64,000 nucleotides of DNA from Vibrio sp. 99-8-1 (GCF_013114595.1 NZ_VTXE01000003.1:62001-126000); one strand, 5' to 3'; shown: positions 6,878 to 16,413, counted from the stretch's first letter. Notes: generated from the letters alone by a model not told the origin. Program-made: numbers and translations.

Positions 6878-9800
6878 TTAATGGCCTAATTCCGCTACGT
6901 CATCTCGGTTTTCTTTACGACTAAACAATGTATTTAAATCTTCATTCACCATAACGAGAGCCGGGATCAGTAGCAAAGTAATGATCGTGGCAAACAGTAT
7001 GCCATAGCCCATTGAGGTTGCCGCAGGGATTAAAAATTGTGCCTGCGGTGACGTTTCAACCAATAATGGCATTAGACCAAAATAGGTGGTGGTGGACGTG
7101 AGTAGGATTGCCCTAAGACGCCCAGTTCCCGAATCGACTAAAGCGTCCACAACGGTGAGCCCTGCTTCTCGGCCACTATTGTATCGAGAGATAAGGAGCA
7201 GACTGTCATTGACCACCACCCCAGCGAGAGCAAGAATGCCAAATAGCGACAGTAAACTAATAGGAATCCCGTGCAACATATGGCCGAGCAGAGCGCCAAT
7301 AATGCCGAATGGAATGGCAAACATGATGATAATGGGCTGAAGATACGATTTAAGTGGTATCGCAAGCAGGGCATAAATGGCAATTAAAGCAATCATAAAG
7401 ACACTTTCTAGCGACTGCGTTATCTCTCTTTTCTCTTTGTCTTGGCCTGAAATTGAGACAGTCAGATCAGGATAGCTCTGCTGAAGTTGGCGCAAAATGC
7501 CGCTGTTGAGGCTTTTCATTACATCATCCAGTGAGGTCGTCGCTTTATCCACATCTGCGGTGATTTGGTTTACACGCTTACCATCAATTCGTTCAATACT
7601 TTTGGAGACATATCGGGTGGAAATGGTGGCAACTGATGTTAGAGGTACAATTTTTCCCGTGGCGAGGTGGATATCCGCGTATTGAAGATCATCGAGCGTC
7701 TCTCGGCGATTATCTGGATATTGAATCTTCACTTTTACTTCATTTTGTCCTTTTTGCAGCCGCTGAATAACGTGTCCTTGGTAGGCGAATTTAAGTTGCT
7801 GAAGCAGTTCCGTATTTGTCAGCCCCATCGCTTGACCTTCGGGATTCACATTTATGTCAACCTGAGTTTGAGCGGCAGCCAATCCGTTTTTAACGCCAAA
7901 GACACCATTAATTTTTTCCAGCTCATTAGTCAGAATGTTTCCTGCAAGCTCTAATGTTTGACTGTTATTACTATTGAGTTCAATGCTTATGTCTTTTTCC
8001 GCAATCATATCAGCATTAAAACTACTGCTGTCCACCCCTTCTAGTGCAGGCACCATAGATTGCCAGCGCTTAGCAATTTCAGTGGCAGCAAAGGGTCTTT
8101 GGTTGTTAGCGGACAGTCCTGCGGTTAACGTTATGCTGTTATCTGAGGTTTCGGTTAACAAGCTTTGAATGGGGTCGATATCCAAAGCAAATTCTTTGAT
8201 AAGGTCGCCATTAAGTTGCTCTGCTAAACGTTCAATTTTAAGCGCTTCTCTTTGTACTAAACCGTAGCCAGCATCGTCTTTGAATAAAACGGTTACCTCA
8301 ATAAAGTCCATTGATATCTCTGGGAAGAAAACCATTTTGATTTTTCCAGATAGTACCGAGCCAAAAACCAACACAAATAGCGAAACAAAAAGCGCCAGTG
8401 CCGCGTAACGATAGCGCAAGGTGATGATAAGAAACGGTTTGTAGTAGTGATGAGTCACATAGCTTAATCCAGCCAGCACCTTTTGTTGAAATCGGTTCCA
8501 GTAACCGCCCAAACTTCTCTTGTTAGAGTTTGAATGCATACGCAGGTGAGCGAGATGAGACGGTAGAATGAGTTTCGACTCGACGAGAGAGAAGAATAAA
8601 CAAAACGTTGCCGCATAGGCGAATTGTGCGAATATTTTGCCAAGTTCTCCCTCTACCAGACTCATGGATAGAAACGCCACCATTGTCGTCAGGACGCCAA
8701 AGGTGGTTGGCGTGGCGACCTTTTTGGCTCCTGAAATGGTGGACTCTATACTCGGCCCTTTCTTTTCCCGCTCTTCATAGACACTTTCTCCGATTACAAC
8801 CGCGTCGTCGACCACGATCCCCAACGCCATGATAAAACCAAATGTGGTCATTTCGTTTAACGTCATTCCGAAGAGAGAATCGCTCATAAGGATCATGGCA
8901 CCGGAAAATATAACCGGTAGGCCAAGTCCCACCCATAAGGCAACTCGAATATTTAGAAATGTCGCCAACAGCGCAATCACCAGAATCACCCCCATAAAGC
9001 TATTGTTTAATAATAGCGACAGGCGATTTTTAATGGGTTCACTGCGATCATTCCATAACTCAATATGAATATTGGATGGCAGCGTACTCTTGAATTCATC
9101 GACCACTTTTTTGGTCTCTTTGGCGACAACCGTTATGTTGGAAGAGCCATACATATTAACGTTAAGCCCGACAGAAGGATTGCCCTTATAACGTGTTAAG
9201 GCATTTTTGCTGGAGAAGTCATCTTTAACCTCCGCAATATCCGATAAGCGGAGGCTCCTTCCACTCGGAAGTTGTTTTATTGGAATGGTCGCAAACTCTT
9301 TTGCACTGCGTTTCTGTTGTTCTGTTTTTAGTACTAGTGTGCCTCCTTTCCCCTTGAGTTCACCGCCCGTATCGGTAATGGAAGCCGCGCTCACTTTGCG
9401 TGCAACTTCGGACAGCGATAGGCCGAGGGCTTGAAGTTTGCTCTCGTCAACTTGGATGGTGATCTCCTCGTTTTTCCTGCCAATATAATCGATTTTTGGG
9501 ATAGCACTATTGGCAAGGAGTCGAGAACGAAGGCGTTCAGCATATTGCTGAAGGACCTTGTTGCTTACGTCACCATATAAGCTTATGGATATCACGCCAT
9601 TGGTTTCTACTGCCCGATTTATAACCGGTTTTTCTGCCCGTTGCGGCAGAGTACTGATAACATCTACTTTGTTTTTGATATCTTGGTAAAGAGTATCCAA
9701 ATTATAATTACTGGTTTTTGTCACGGTCATCGAAACAGCCTGACCCGTTGAGCTACTTTGAATGCTCTTTATGCCGTCGATACCTTGTAGCGCCTCTTCC

Positions 9801-10021
9801 AGTTTTAGCGCGATACCTTCTTCTGCCGATTGAGCTGAACCACTGTCAAAACTGACCTCGATAGAAACACTATTGGGCGGAATGGCCGGAAAACTTTCAG
9901 TGCGAAGCTTGGACATCGCAATCAATCCTGAGACCAGAATTAAGACCATCAACAGATTGGCAGCCACGGAGTTACGGGTAAACCACGCGATAATACCCTG
10001 ATTAGGGTTTATGTTATCCAT
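6878..10021 (-). CDS. RND efflux pump inner-membrane transporter (AcrB/MexF-like superfamily)
   Basis: 1047 aa from the ATG at 10021. It shows the RND layout: TM1 (about 12-34), a large periplasmic loop, TM2-6 (about 340-490) with 'GIVVDDAVVIGE' carrying the paired Asp of the proton relay, a second periplasmic loop, and TM7-12 from about 860. The family is the proton-driven HAE/multidrug branch, forming a trimer with an adaptor and outer-membrane channel. A longer reading from TTG 10042 was rejected: GAGG sits properly spaced before the ATG, and the ATGGATAA overlap with the adaptor's stop (8 bp) indicates coupling. It is last in a three-gene operon; the substrate is unknown. Confidence 0.9.
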   Translation of the reverse strand: MDNINPNQGIIAWFTRNSVAANLLMVLILVSGLIAMSKLRTESFPAIPPNSVSIEVSFDSGSAQSAEEGIALKLEEALQGIDGIKSIQSSSTGQAVSMTVTKTSNYNLDTLYQDIKNKVDVISTLPQRAEKPVINRAVETNGVISISLYGDVSNKVLQQYAERLRSRLLANSAIPKIDYIGRKNEEITIQVDESKLQALGLSLSEVARKVSAASITDTGGELKGKGGTLVLKTEQQKRSAKEFATIPIKQLPSGRSLRLSDIAEVKDDFSSKNALTRYKGNPSVGLNVNMYGSSNITVVAKETKKVVDEFKSTLPSNIHIELWNDRSEPIKNRLSLLLNNSFMGVILVIALLATFLNIRVALWVGLGLPVIFSGAMILMSDSLFGMTLNEMTTFGFIMALGIVVDDAVVIGESVYEEREKKGPSIESTISGAKKVATPTTFGVLTTMVAFLSMSLVEGELGKIFAQFAYAATFCLFFSLVESKLILPSHLAHLRMHSNSNKRSLGGYWNRFQQKVLAGLSYVTHHYYKPFLIITLRYRYAALALFVSLFVLVFGSVLSGKIKMVFFPEISMDFIEVTVLFKDDAGYGLVQREALKIERLAEQLNGDLIKEFALDIDPIQSLLTETSDNSITLTAGLSANNQRPFAATEIAKRWQSMVPALEGVDSSSFNADMIAEKDISIELNSNNSQTLELAGNILTNELEKINGVFGVKNGLAAAQTQVDINVNPEGQAMGLTNTELLQQLKFAYQGHVIQRLQKGQNEVKVKIQYPDNRRETLDDLQYADIHLATGKIVPLTSVATISTRYVSKSIERIDGKRVNQITADVDKATTSLDDVMKSLNSGILRQLQQSYPDLTVSISGQDKEKREITQSLESVFMIALIAIYALLAIPLKSYLQPIIIMFAIPFGIIGALLGHMLHGIPISLLSLFGILALAGVVVNDSLLLISRYNSGREAGLTVVDALVDSGTGRLRAILLTSTTTYFGLMPLLVETSPQAQFLIPAATSMGYGILFATIITLLLIPALVMVNEDLNTLFSRKENRDDVAELGH

Positions 10022-11162
10022 CGGTTTTTTCCTCAGTCGCAATCACTTTCATACCGTCAACGTAATGAGATAACGGCTTCTTAACTAAACTGATTTGTGG
10101 GTCGAGTTGACCTCGGGCAATACCAACTTGATTGGCATTTTTGAACAGGGTATTGGCTTTATATTTAAACAGCTGACTCTCCTTTTCAAACCAGATATAC
10201 CCATCTGCAGTAAGTGACGATGATGAGATAACATAACTGTCGGGAATGGCTTTTCCTTTCAGACGAACGTTAACAAAACTACCAAATAGAAGAGGTGTCT
10301 CTTGCGATAGTGGTGAATCTATTACGACCGTTAGGGTTCTTGTTCGTGTACTCTGATCAATGACCAATGCAAGATCAGACACGCGACCACTCCATTGGTA
10401 TTGACTGTTGTTCGGGGAGGAGATAGTGACGTGCAATGAATCAAGTGAGTTGGGAAGTTGCTGCCACTCTCTTTCTGATAAGGCAATCTTGATCTCCGCG
10501 GTTTTCGACGCTTTCAGTTCACCAATAGCACTTGCTTGGGAAACATAGCTTCCGTTGGTGACATTACGAGCCGTGACAACCGCATCAAATGGTGCATACA
10601 CTTTGGTATTGGCGAGATTTGTCTCGGCATTTTTTACCGCTTTACTCGCGGCAAGGTATTGAGATTTGGCGATTTCAAGCTGGGGCTCTCTTAATGCCAG
10701 CTTGGTTGGCTTGCCTGAGATTTCCGATTTCTTCCAGTTATCCTTAGCTCGCTTATGTTTTCTCTGTTCGAGTAACAGAGCTAAGTGAGCATCGGCTAAG
10801 GTTTTGTTCGCATTAGCTAAGGTCGCCTGATAGTCCGAGTCTTCAATACGCAGTAATAGGGTTCCCTTTTTAACCCGCTTACCCACTTTGAACTGCTGAG
10901 ATTTCCAAACCACCCGGCCTGAAACTTGTCCTTGAATGGATAAGGTCTCAGAAGAGACCACTTCACCATATCCTTCAATAATGCTGTTGTTAACACCCGA
11001 TGTCAGGTGCTCAATCGTGACACCCGGCAGCATGATTTCGTTTTTAACCGATACGGTTTCAGGCTGATTACTGATGGCGTAGTTTGTGTATATGACCGCG
11101 GTGGGTATAGATAGGATTGCCAGAAAGCTGGCGCTGAGTTTTTTCATCATTGGCTTCTTCAT
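10014..11162 (-). CDS. RND pump periplasmic adaptor (membrane fusion protein)
   Basis: 382 aa. An N-terminal anchor or signal helix (about 8-28) is followed by the HlyD/AcrA pattern: a first lipoyl half 'GEVVSSETLSIQGQVSGRVV', an alpha-helical hairpin rich in Lys/Ala (about 105-180), a second lipoyl half 'NTKVYAPFDAVVTARNVTNGSYV', then beta-barrel and membrane-proximal domains. It bridges the inner-membrane pump and the outer-membrane channel. It starts 3 nt after the channel gene's stop and overlaps the pump gene by 8 nt, so the three are translated from one message. Confidence 0.9.
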   Translation of the reverse strand: MKKPMMKKLSASFLAILSIPTAVIYTNYAISNQPETVSVKNEIMLPGVTIEHLTSGVNNSIIEGYGEVVSSETLSIQGQVSGRVVWKSQQFKVGKRVKKGTLLLRIEDSDYQATLANANKTLADAHLALLLEQRKHKRAKDNWKKSEISGKPTKLALREPQLEIAKSQYLAASKAVKNAETNLANTKVYAPFDAVVTARNVTNGSYVSQASAIGELKASKTAEIKIALSEREWQQLPNSLDSLHVTISSPNNSQYQWSGRVSDLALVIDQSTRTRTLTVVIDSPLSQETPLLFGSFVNVRLKGKAIPDSYVISSSSLTADGYIWFEKESQLFKYKANTLFKNANQVGIARGQLDPQISLVKKPLSHYVDGMKVIATEEKTDG

Positions 11163-11165
11163 AAT

Positions 11166-12539
11166 CTACACTCCCATTCCTAGAGCAAGTCCAAGGGTAA
11201 TTCGGTTGGAGAAACGGGCTTGTTCGGTTTCTAATAACTGTATTTTTGTTTGAAAGGTGGACTGTTTAGCAACCAACAGTGTCAGTACTCCGCTAGCCCC
11301 ATCCTGATAGAGGTGCTGATAATTACGCATACTGGCGAAGGAGTGTTGGTAAGCTTTGCTTAGGTGGTACTCTTGAGATTTCAGTGACACCTCTTTATCA
11401 AAGGCGTTTTCAACTTCTGTAAGCGCGTTGAGCAGTCGTTTCTGATAATTGAGATAAGCTAATTTGGCATCCAATTCTGAAATCTTGGCACTGTTTTTAA
11501 GTGTGTCTCGATTGAATATCGGTGCAGTGATTCCCCCAATTAAGTTCCATGCCGAGGAACTGTCTAACAGTTGATTCATGGTTTTTCCTGTTCGGCTGGC
11601 TGAGGCGGTAAGCGTGAACTTAGGAAGCAGTTCCTTATAAGCGACCGAGGTGTTTTTATCTGCTGCGATGATTCTTTGATAAGCGGCGATGAGATCTGGC
11701 CTTGAGCCAATAACGTCGCCTAATACGGCGATCGGTGGCGTTGAGACAGAGATGGGTTCGAAGGTGATTTCAGAGTGCTCATCTTCAGACTGGCCTCTCA
11801 GAACATTCAGGTTTCGAATCGCGATTGCTTGACTCTGTTTTCTTGAGATTAATGTTGCTCTTACTTTCTCGGTAGAGGCTTTGGCCGCATCGAGATCAGC
11901 TTGCTCTTTTTCACCATCAAGCACCTGTTCAAGGATGATTTCTTCGGTGTGTACTAAACTGGTCACCCACTGCTCCTCAACGGCAATGATTTGTGCGCGG
12001 TAGTTGATATCGAGCCAAGCTTGAATAACCCTTGCGGTTAAAGAGTTTCGAGCGTAAAGGTAATCAAGCTCACTTGCTTTGGAGGTTGCTGATGCCGCGT
12101 CTGAAGCGTCAGCCAGTCGGCCCCATACATCTAATTCCCAACTCATATTGACCGACAAGGTTTGCGAGTTGGTTATGCTGCCTTGCTTTGCTCTAGAGGC
12201 TTGATAGCTGGTGGTTAAAGAGGGCTCACTCTTTATCTCTGCTTGATGCTCCAACAGACGAGACTGTTTAAGCCGAGTGGCGGTAGACCGTAGGTCGTAG
12301 TTTGCGGCTAAAGCTTCATGAACCAACTTAGTCACGGACTCATGATTGACCAATTGTAATAGTTGGTCAGTAAAGTCACCATTGGCAAACGCCTTGGTTG
12401 ATTGCCATTTTTTAGGGACAGTGACTTCATTTTTTTTGTTGGCATACTCTTGCTGAGAGCCCGAAGAACTGCACCCTGCGAGCAAGGCAACGAGCCCAGC
12501 CGCAAACACGATCTTTATACTGCTTTTGTTGTAAAACAT
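11166..12539 (-). CDS. RND outer-membrane channel lipoprotein (NodT/OprM type)
   Basis: 457 aa. The signal peptide ends in the lipobox 'LLAGC' with Cys23 as the predicted acylation site. The mature protein has the two repeated helical/barrel halves of TolC-like outer-membrane factors, with long Ala/Leu/Gln-rich coiled-coil helices. It is the first gene of the operon channel-adaptor-pump. Encoding its own channel means the system need not borrow TolC. Upstream, 12540-12733 has no obvious regulator gene, so its control is unclear. Confidence 0.88.
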   Translation of the reverse strand: MFYNKSSIKIVFAAGLVALLAGCSSSGSQQEYANKKNEVTVPKKWQSTKAFANGDFTDQLLQLVNHESVTKLVHEALAANYDLRSTATRLKQSRLLEHQAEIKSEPSLTTSYQASRAKQGSITNSQTLSVNMSWELDVWGRLADASDAASATSKASELDYLYARNSLTARVIQAWLDINYRAQIIAVEEQWVTSLVHTEEIILEQVLDGEKEQADLDAAKASTEKVRATLISRKQSQAIAIRNLNVLRGQSEDEHSEITFEPISVSTPPIAVLGDVIGSRPDLIAAYQRIIAADKNTSVAYKELLPKFTLTASASRTGKTMNQLLDSSSAWNLIGGITAPIFNRDTLKNSAKISELDAKLAYLNYQKRLLNALTEVENAFDKEVSLKSQEYHLSKAYQHSFASMRNYQHLYQDGASGVLTLLVAKQSTFQTKIQLLETEQARFSNRITLGLALGMGV

Positions 12540-12733
12540 AATTCACCCTAATCATTTGGGCAAATTTATAGCTCACGCTAGGTGAATCAGAGGTGAAAAG
12601 TGATGACAAGCTCCATGAGTCGTTTAGCCTTAAACAGCTAACTTTCAATTATTAGCCATAAGTGGCTAATTACGCCTCCCTCAACAGGAAAGCGAATAGC
12701 TTGCGTCAACTCTCCCCATTTTCCATTATCTCA

Positions 12734-12768
12734 ACGAGTTACAACACTCGCTGACACGTCTCTGGACA
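12734..12768. repeat. 35-bp direct repeat, left copy
   Basis: Identical at 34 of 35 positions to 16159-16193 (C versus A at position 22), in the same orientation. It contains a short inverted repeat CGAGT-TACAAC-ACTCG. The flanking sequence differs on both sides, so only these 35 bp are shared. The two copies bracket the helicase-nuclease gene and its small neighbour, a pattern expected of attachment sites or recombination endpoints. Confidence 0.8.
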
Positions 12769-12778
12769 GGAATGATTT

Positions 12779-12792
12779 AGAGTTGCAACTCT
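12779..12792. repeat. Perfect 14-bp palindrome
   Basis: AGAGTTGCAACTCT, 10 bp inside the left 35-bp repeat. There is no loop and no T-run, so it is not a terminator; it could be a protein-binding site. The span 12540-12907 otherwise holds the repeat, this palindrome and the terminator at 12882, with no convincing gene. Confidence 0.45.
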
Positions 12793-12881
12793 CATCAGGT
12801 GGCTTTGAATAAGTTGAGGTTGAAAAAATGAACATTTACACTCTACAAACTCGAAGGTATTCAGCCATCAGTAAAGTAAAC

Positions 12882-12904
12882 AATAGGGGCTAGAAGCCCC
12901 TATT
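12882..12904 (-). terminator. Intrinsic terminator after the 100-aa gene
   Basis: A perfect 10-bp stem AATAGGGGCT/AGCCCCTATT has a 3-nt loop, starts 3 bp past the minus-strand stop codon, and is followed on that strand by a T-rich stretch. Confidence 0.8.
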
Positions 12905-12907
12905 AAA

Positions 12908-13210
12908 TTATTTATCTACTTTACCAAGTAGATGATCTAAGAAATCTTGAGTTTTAACTTTTGAACCTGGGCGAAACTCCTTGATTTTATTGTAAGCATT
13001 CTTACAAATAGTATCTGAGTATGATTTTTTCGCCTCGTCAATATAGCGAACAATTACATCCCTTACTTCATATAATTCACTTCGATTAAGATACTCTCGA
13101 TCTTCCTTAACTGCTGGCTCATCACCACCAGTTCTAGTTTCTGAAAGCTTTGGATCCGCATTTTCTCGTAGCCACTTTCCGACTTTTTTAGCATTTTCTT
13201 TCTTTGACAT
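12908..13210 (-). CDS. Hypothetical 100-aa charged protein in helicase-nuclease island
   Basis: I do not recognise this protein. It is 100 aa, highly charged (Lys/Glu/Asp/Arg), with no membrane segment or signal peptide; predicted content is mostly helical. A good ribosome-binding site (GAGG, 6 bp before ATG) and a clean terminator directly after the stop make it a real gene. It lies downstream of the helicase-nuclease gene on the same strand, but a terminator stands in the 211-bp gap, so it probably has its own promoter. Position inside the 35-bp repeats suggests it travels with the helicase. A regulator, inhibitor or antitoxin-like partner is possible, without direct evidence. Confidence 0.6.
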   Translation of the reverse strand: MSKKENAKKVGKWLRENADPKLSETRTGGDEPAVKEDREYLNRSELYEVRDVIVRYIDEAKKSYSDTICKNAYNKIKEFRPGSKVKTQDFLDHLLGKVDK

Positions 13211-13381
13211 GTGTGCCTCAGTTTAAATTAATAGAAAAACAAACCTTTATTATGCAAGGTGTTGATATACATAAGGGTTGTTATTCGTAATTTCAATGGG
13301 CTGAAAGACTTTCATCGTATGTTAAAATTCAGATTGTGAAGGTAATGGGCAATTCTGAGTTAGTGACTTTGCTACTGCTGT

Positions 13382-13413
13382 ACACCTAAGGAAGCGTTCG
13401 CTCCCTTAGGTGT
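13382..13413 (-). terminator. Intrinsic terminator after the helicase-nuclease gene
   Basis: ACACCTAAGG (13382-13391) pairs with CCTTAGGTGT (13404-13413), with a further AGC/GCT inner stem across one mismatch. It lies 8 bp beyond the helicase stop and would end that transcript before the 100-aa gene. Confidence 0.75.
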
Positions 13414-13421
13414 CATTGATG

Positions 13422-15902
13422 CTATCCTTTAAAAGGTACAGTATAGTGTTCAACTATATCCTGACCTCGAAGCTTGTAGGTTGCCAACTTTTCACGTATT
13501 GCATCGACATTATTAATCTCGTTATGAGTAGAGATAGACTCAAAGAAGCTGAGAGCGTTGTTACGAAGTTCTTGTAACTTTTGGTCATTGACAATACGGA
13601 TAGTCGGCTTAGGTGAAGATGCGTATTCAAACTGTACCGAAGGGTGAACCATTATCGGTGTATGCTGACTCGTAAAATCATACTGGTTTTCAAACCATGT
13701 GGAAGAACCATTTAGTTGATTACAGTAGCTTTTGTTTATTGTGTCAGAGGTAGCTTCATTTTTACACTCAATAACCAAATACTGCTGATTCCCAATAGAC
13801 CAGAGGTTATCTGGTCCTTTGTTATAAGCAAGTTCTGGGCGTTGACTATTGAAGCCTAACATTTTGGCTAGGTTATCCATTGCAACTTCAAACTTATTCG
13901 CTGACTTAGGTTTGAAATACAAGTCGTCGATAACAGCATTTGCAGCAATAATCATTTTGTTTTTTATCAAGAACTTACTACTTAAATAGCTTGAGCACTG
14001 CTCTGCTTGTTCTTGAGTTAAACCATTGACTTTAGTGTAGCTAAGTCCAGACAATGGCTTTAAAAGCCTTTGGTTATAGGTGTTTGCATTAAGCAGTATC
14101 AACTGAGCCTGACTTTCATCATTGATGTTCGTATATTCAGCTAATACTTGCTTTAGGTATCCTTTTAAAGCGTTATCGTCGCAAGCATTCGCTGTTGCTT
14201 CAATTATGCGACATGCGCCATTAACATCACCACGGATCGCTGATAAGTAGGCATCATAAAGCGAAAGCTTAATTGGTTTACTTTCGGCTCGTTCTTCATA
14301 AGTCAACTGAGCGAGTTGCCCTTTACTAAACCCTACCCACTGCGCATCTTGAAGTAAACAGTAGTCCATTAACTTTTCCAACTCTGAAGCAGGTTTATCT
14401 GCGACCTGCGCTGCAACACTCTCCGATATGTTCATCTGTGCACGAGTAGCTGGTGAGAAGTTTTCGATAGCATTATCTGTATAGATGGTGCTTGTCAGTC
14501 CCTTGCCAGTTAGTAAAACCACACAATAGTCATCGCTTGAACGGACCCCACGCCCCATACCTTGCTCGATACGTTGAATCTTCTCAACATTGTCATAGTT
14601 ACTAGACATCAGTGAAGACTGCTTCACTCTATCGATCAAATTTCTAGCATCAGGTAAACCGTCTATAACTAAGAGCCTACAGGCCGTTTGAGGTAGGTCA
14701 ATGCCATCATAACGGTTATTTAGAACCACTAAGCCAACGTGTTGAGTTTTCAATCTAGCAACCCCTTCACTAATATTGCTTGAACTCAATGTCAGATCAG
14801 CAACACCTTCCCATTGTTTAGCGCGATATGTAGACGGGGCAATAACTACCACATTGTGTTTTTTAGACACGCTTGTGCATAGTTGTTGTATATCTTCGTC
14901 TGTTATTTGTGGGTTAATAACTTGAGGTAGCAAGATCATGCGGTCACCGACATCTCCGGCACTATCAGGAGTTATCGGATTGGATAGTTCATTAGGTCTC
15001 ACTCCGAAATGAGTAGAAAGAATACTATCGTCTGCAAGCGTTGCAGTCATAAAGATCTTACGTGTTGCTTGTCCCAATGCTGGTATTACAGAAATAGGGA
15101 TGAAATGAGGAGAAATCTCGACCTTATCTGCACTAAACACGCAGTTTGCTAACTGGAGGTGGTTCTTAAGCAGCGGGTATGAAAACTCGATGACACGTTC
15201 ATTTTTGTATTTTACAAGTGATTGTGTAACTACTGCCTGTTGCTTTTGCCAGCTCCAGAAAGGTACTTGCAAGAAAGCACTTGGGTCACCGCTTAAGATC
15301 TCATGATATTTAGCATAATTCTGCCTTTCCAGAACGCTGTCAAATGTAGAACGTAGTTCATTGTATAAAGGAGAAGTACTGGGGATCTCCATTGTAAATT
15401 GCTGGTCAACAGTATCTAAACATGCATGAGCATCATCAATAATGATACTTCCAATAGGCACTTTAATGCCTTCATCATCAACACCAAAAACAGAACGACC
15501 ATTCACAAGCTTATGAATATTAATCACAAGTATACTATTACCTGATAGATATCTCGGGTCATGCGGATTTTTTGTCGTATCAATGCCAAGTTCTTTGGCT
15601 TCCGATACTACTTGATCTACAAGATAGTTATCAGGTACGACATAGACCGCAGGTCCTTTCTTTTCATTCAAACAACTTTTTAACACAAGTAGACCCACTG
15701 ACGTTTTACCACCGCCAGTATTCATCTTGATCACTAAGTTGTTCGTATCCCTTCTGTCATACCACTTCGTCCAAACTTGACTTTGAACATCACGTGGGTA
15801 CTGAAACTTTCCGCTAACTTTGGGCAAAGCCTGAAAGATCTCTCGTGGATTGAAAGAGCTATCAACAGGGTTCGTGCCGCCTAACTGACTAAAATCTAAC
15901 AT
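13422..15902 (-). CDS. SF2 helicase fused to PD-(D/E)XK nuclease (candidate defence protein)
   Basis: 826 aa. Helicase motifs, in order: motif I 'NTGGGKTS' (61-68, Lys66), motif II 'IIIDDAHA' (153-160), motif III 'TAT' (286-288), motif V 'NNRYDGIDLP' (395-404), motif VI 'QGMGRGVR' (447-454). These define a superfamily 2 DNA/RNA helicase. A helical linker follows (about 490-660). Near the C-terminus 'GPDNLW...YLVIECKNEA' (Asp698, Glu712, Lys714) fits a PD-(D/E)XK nuclease core. Such chains unwind and cut nucleic acid; many helicase-nuclease pairs defend against phage, but I cannot name this family. The start ATG 15902 has AAGGG before it. No methylase, integrase or specificity subunit is nearby. 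The gene stands between two 35-bp direct repeats. Confidence 0.75.
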   Translation of the reverse strand: MLDFSQLGGTNPVDSSFNPREIFQALPKVSGKFQYPRDVQSQVWTKWYDRRDTNNLVIKMNTGGGKTSVGLLVLKSCLNEKKGPAVYVVPDNYLVDQVVSEAKELGIDTTKNPHDPRYLSGNSILVINIHKLVNGRSVFGVDDEGIKVPIGSIIIDDAHACLDTVDQQFTMEIPSTSPLYNELRSTFDSVLERQNYAKYHEILSGDPSAFLQVPFWSWQKQQAVVTQSLVKYKNERVIEFSYPLLKNHLQLANCVFSADKVEISPHFIPISVIPALGQATRKIFMTATLADDSILSTHFGVRPNELSNPITPDSAGDVGDRMILLPQVINPQITDEDIQQLCTSVSKKHNVVVIAPSTYRAKQWEGVADLTLSSSNISEGVARLKTQHVGLVVLNNRYDGIDLPQTACRLLVIDGLPDARNLIDRVKQSSLMSSNYDNVEKIQRIEQGMGRGVRSSDDYCVVLLTGKGLTSTIYTDNAIENFSPATRAQMNISESVAAQVADKPASELEKLMDYCLLQDAQWVGFSKGQLAQLTYEERAESKPIKLSLYDAYLSAIRGDVNGACRIIEATANACDDNALKGYLKQVLAEYTNINDESQAQLILLNANTYNQRLLKPLSGLSYTKVNGLTQEQAEQCSSYLSSKFLIKNKMIIAANAVIDDLYFKPKSANKFEVAMDNLAKMLGFNSQRPELAYNKGPDNLWSIGNQQYLVIECKNEATSDTINKSYCNQLNGSSTWFENQYDFTSQHTPIMVHPSVQFEYASSPKPTIRIVNDQKLQELRNNALSFFESISTHNEINNVDAIREKLATYKLRGQDIVEHYTVPFKG

Positions 15903-16413
15903 TTATTTCCCTTATTGCACGCTAGTGTTTAGCCAACTATATTCATATAAGAGTGACAATACAACGACCAGCTTCACAGCCATTCCAAATGTTTTTGAAG
16001 TTAAAGTTGATTACGGCAATGAATCGCCGTCAAATGACTAGAGATCACACAACCCATACATGGTTGATCAAGTGCGTATAAATTCATTACCAAAATTAGA
16101 GTAAGTAGCCACTCAAGCAGGACTAATAAAAGAGACCCTAAATCATTTCGGGGCAAAGACGAGTTACAACACTCGCTGAAACGTCTCTGGACAAAGGCGT
16201 GTCAGGGCATCTTTAATTTAGCTATTGTTAGATAAATTTTAGTATCCCAAAATGAAGAGCGATAACGCTTGTTTAGGTGCAATGCGTAAATTAGGCATAT
16301 CTACTCGCTCCATGTTAACTATATACTGACCACTATCCCGCAATTTCAATCAGGCTAAACTAATTTTCCGTAGGTATCATTATTACGATTTCTTAATTGG
16401 GCACCCAAAAATT
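15903..16413. other. Intergenic span upstream of helicase-nuclease and AraC genes
   Basis: Between two divergent genes. It must hold both promoters and the right copy of the 35-bp repeat. No ORF with a ribosome-binding site was found. I see no RNA gene. Confidence 0.5.
16159..16193. repeat. 35-bp direct repeat, right copy
   Basis: The partner of 12734-12768, 34/35 identical and 3425 bp away. Here the flanking AG/CT extends the internal inverted repeat into a longer imperfect hairpin (AGACGAGT ... ACTCG ... CGTCT). Ten bases to its left (CTAAATCATT, 16138-16147) are the reverse complement of ten bases just right of the other copy (12771-12780). Confidence 0.8.

Noticed and set aside
13422..15902. 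Type I or type III restriction enzyme subunit
   Set aside because: No methyltransferase or specificity gene adjacent, and the order of domains (helicase first, nuclease at the C-terminus) with an unusual linker does not clearly match; kept as an unassigned helicase-nuclease.
12734..16193. Integron attC / VCR sites at the 35-bp repeats
   Set aside because: The repeats lack the RYYYAAC and GTTRRRY core boxes and the length of VCR sites; no integrase is present.
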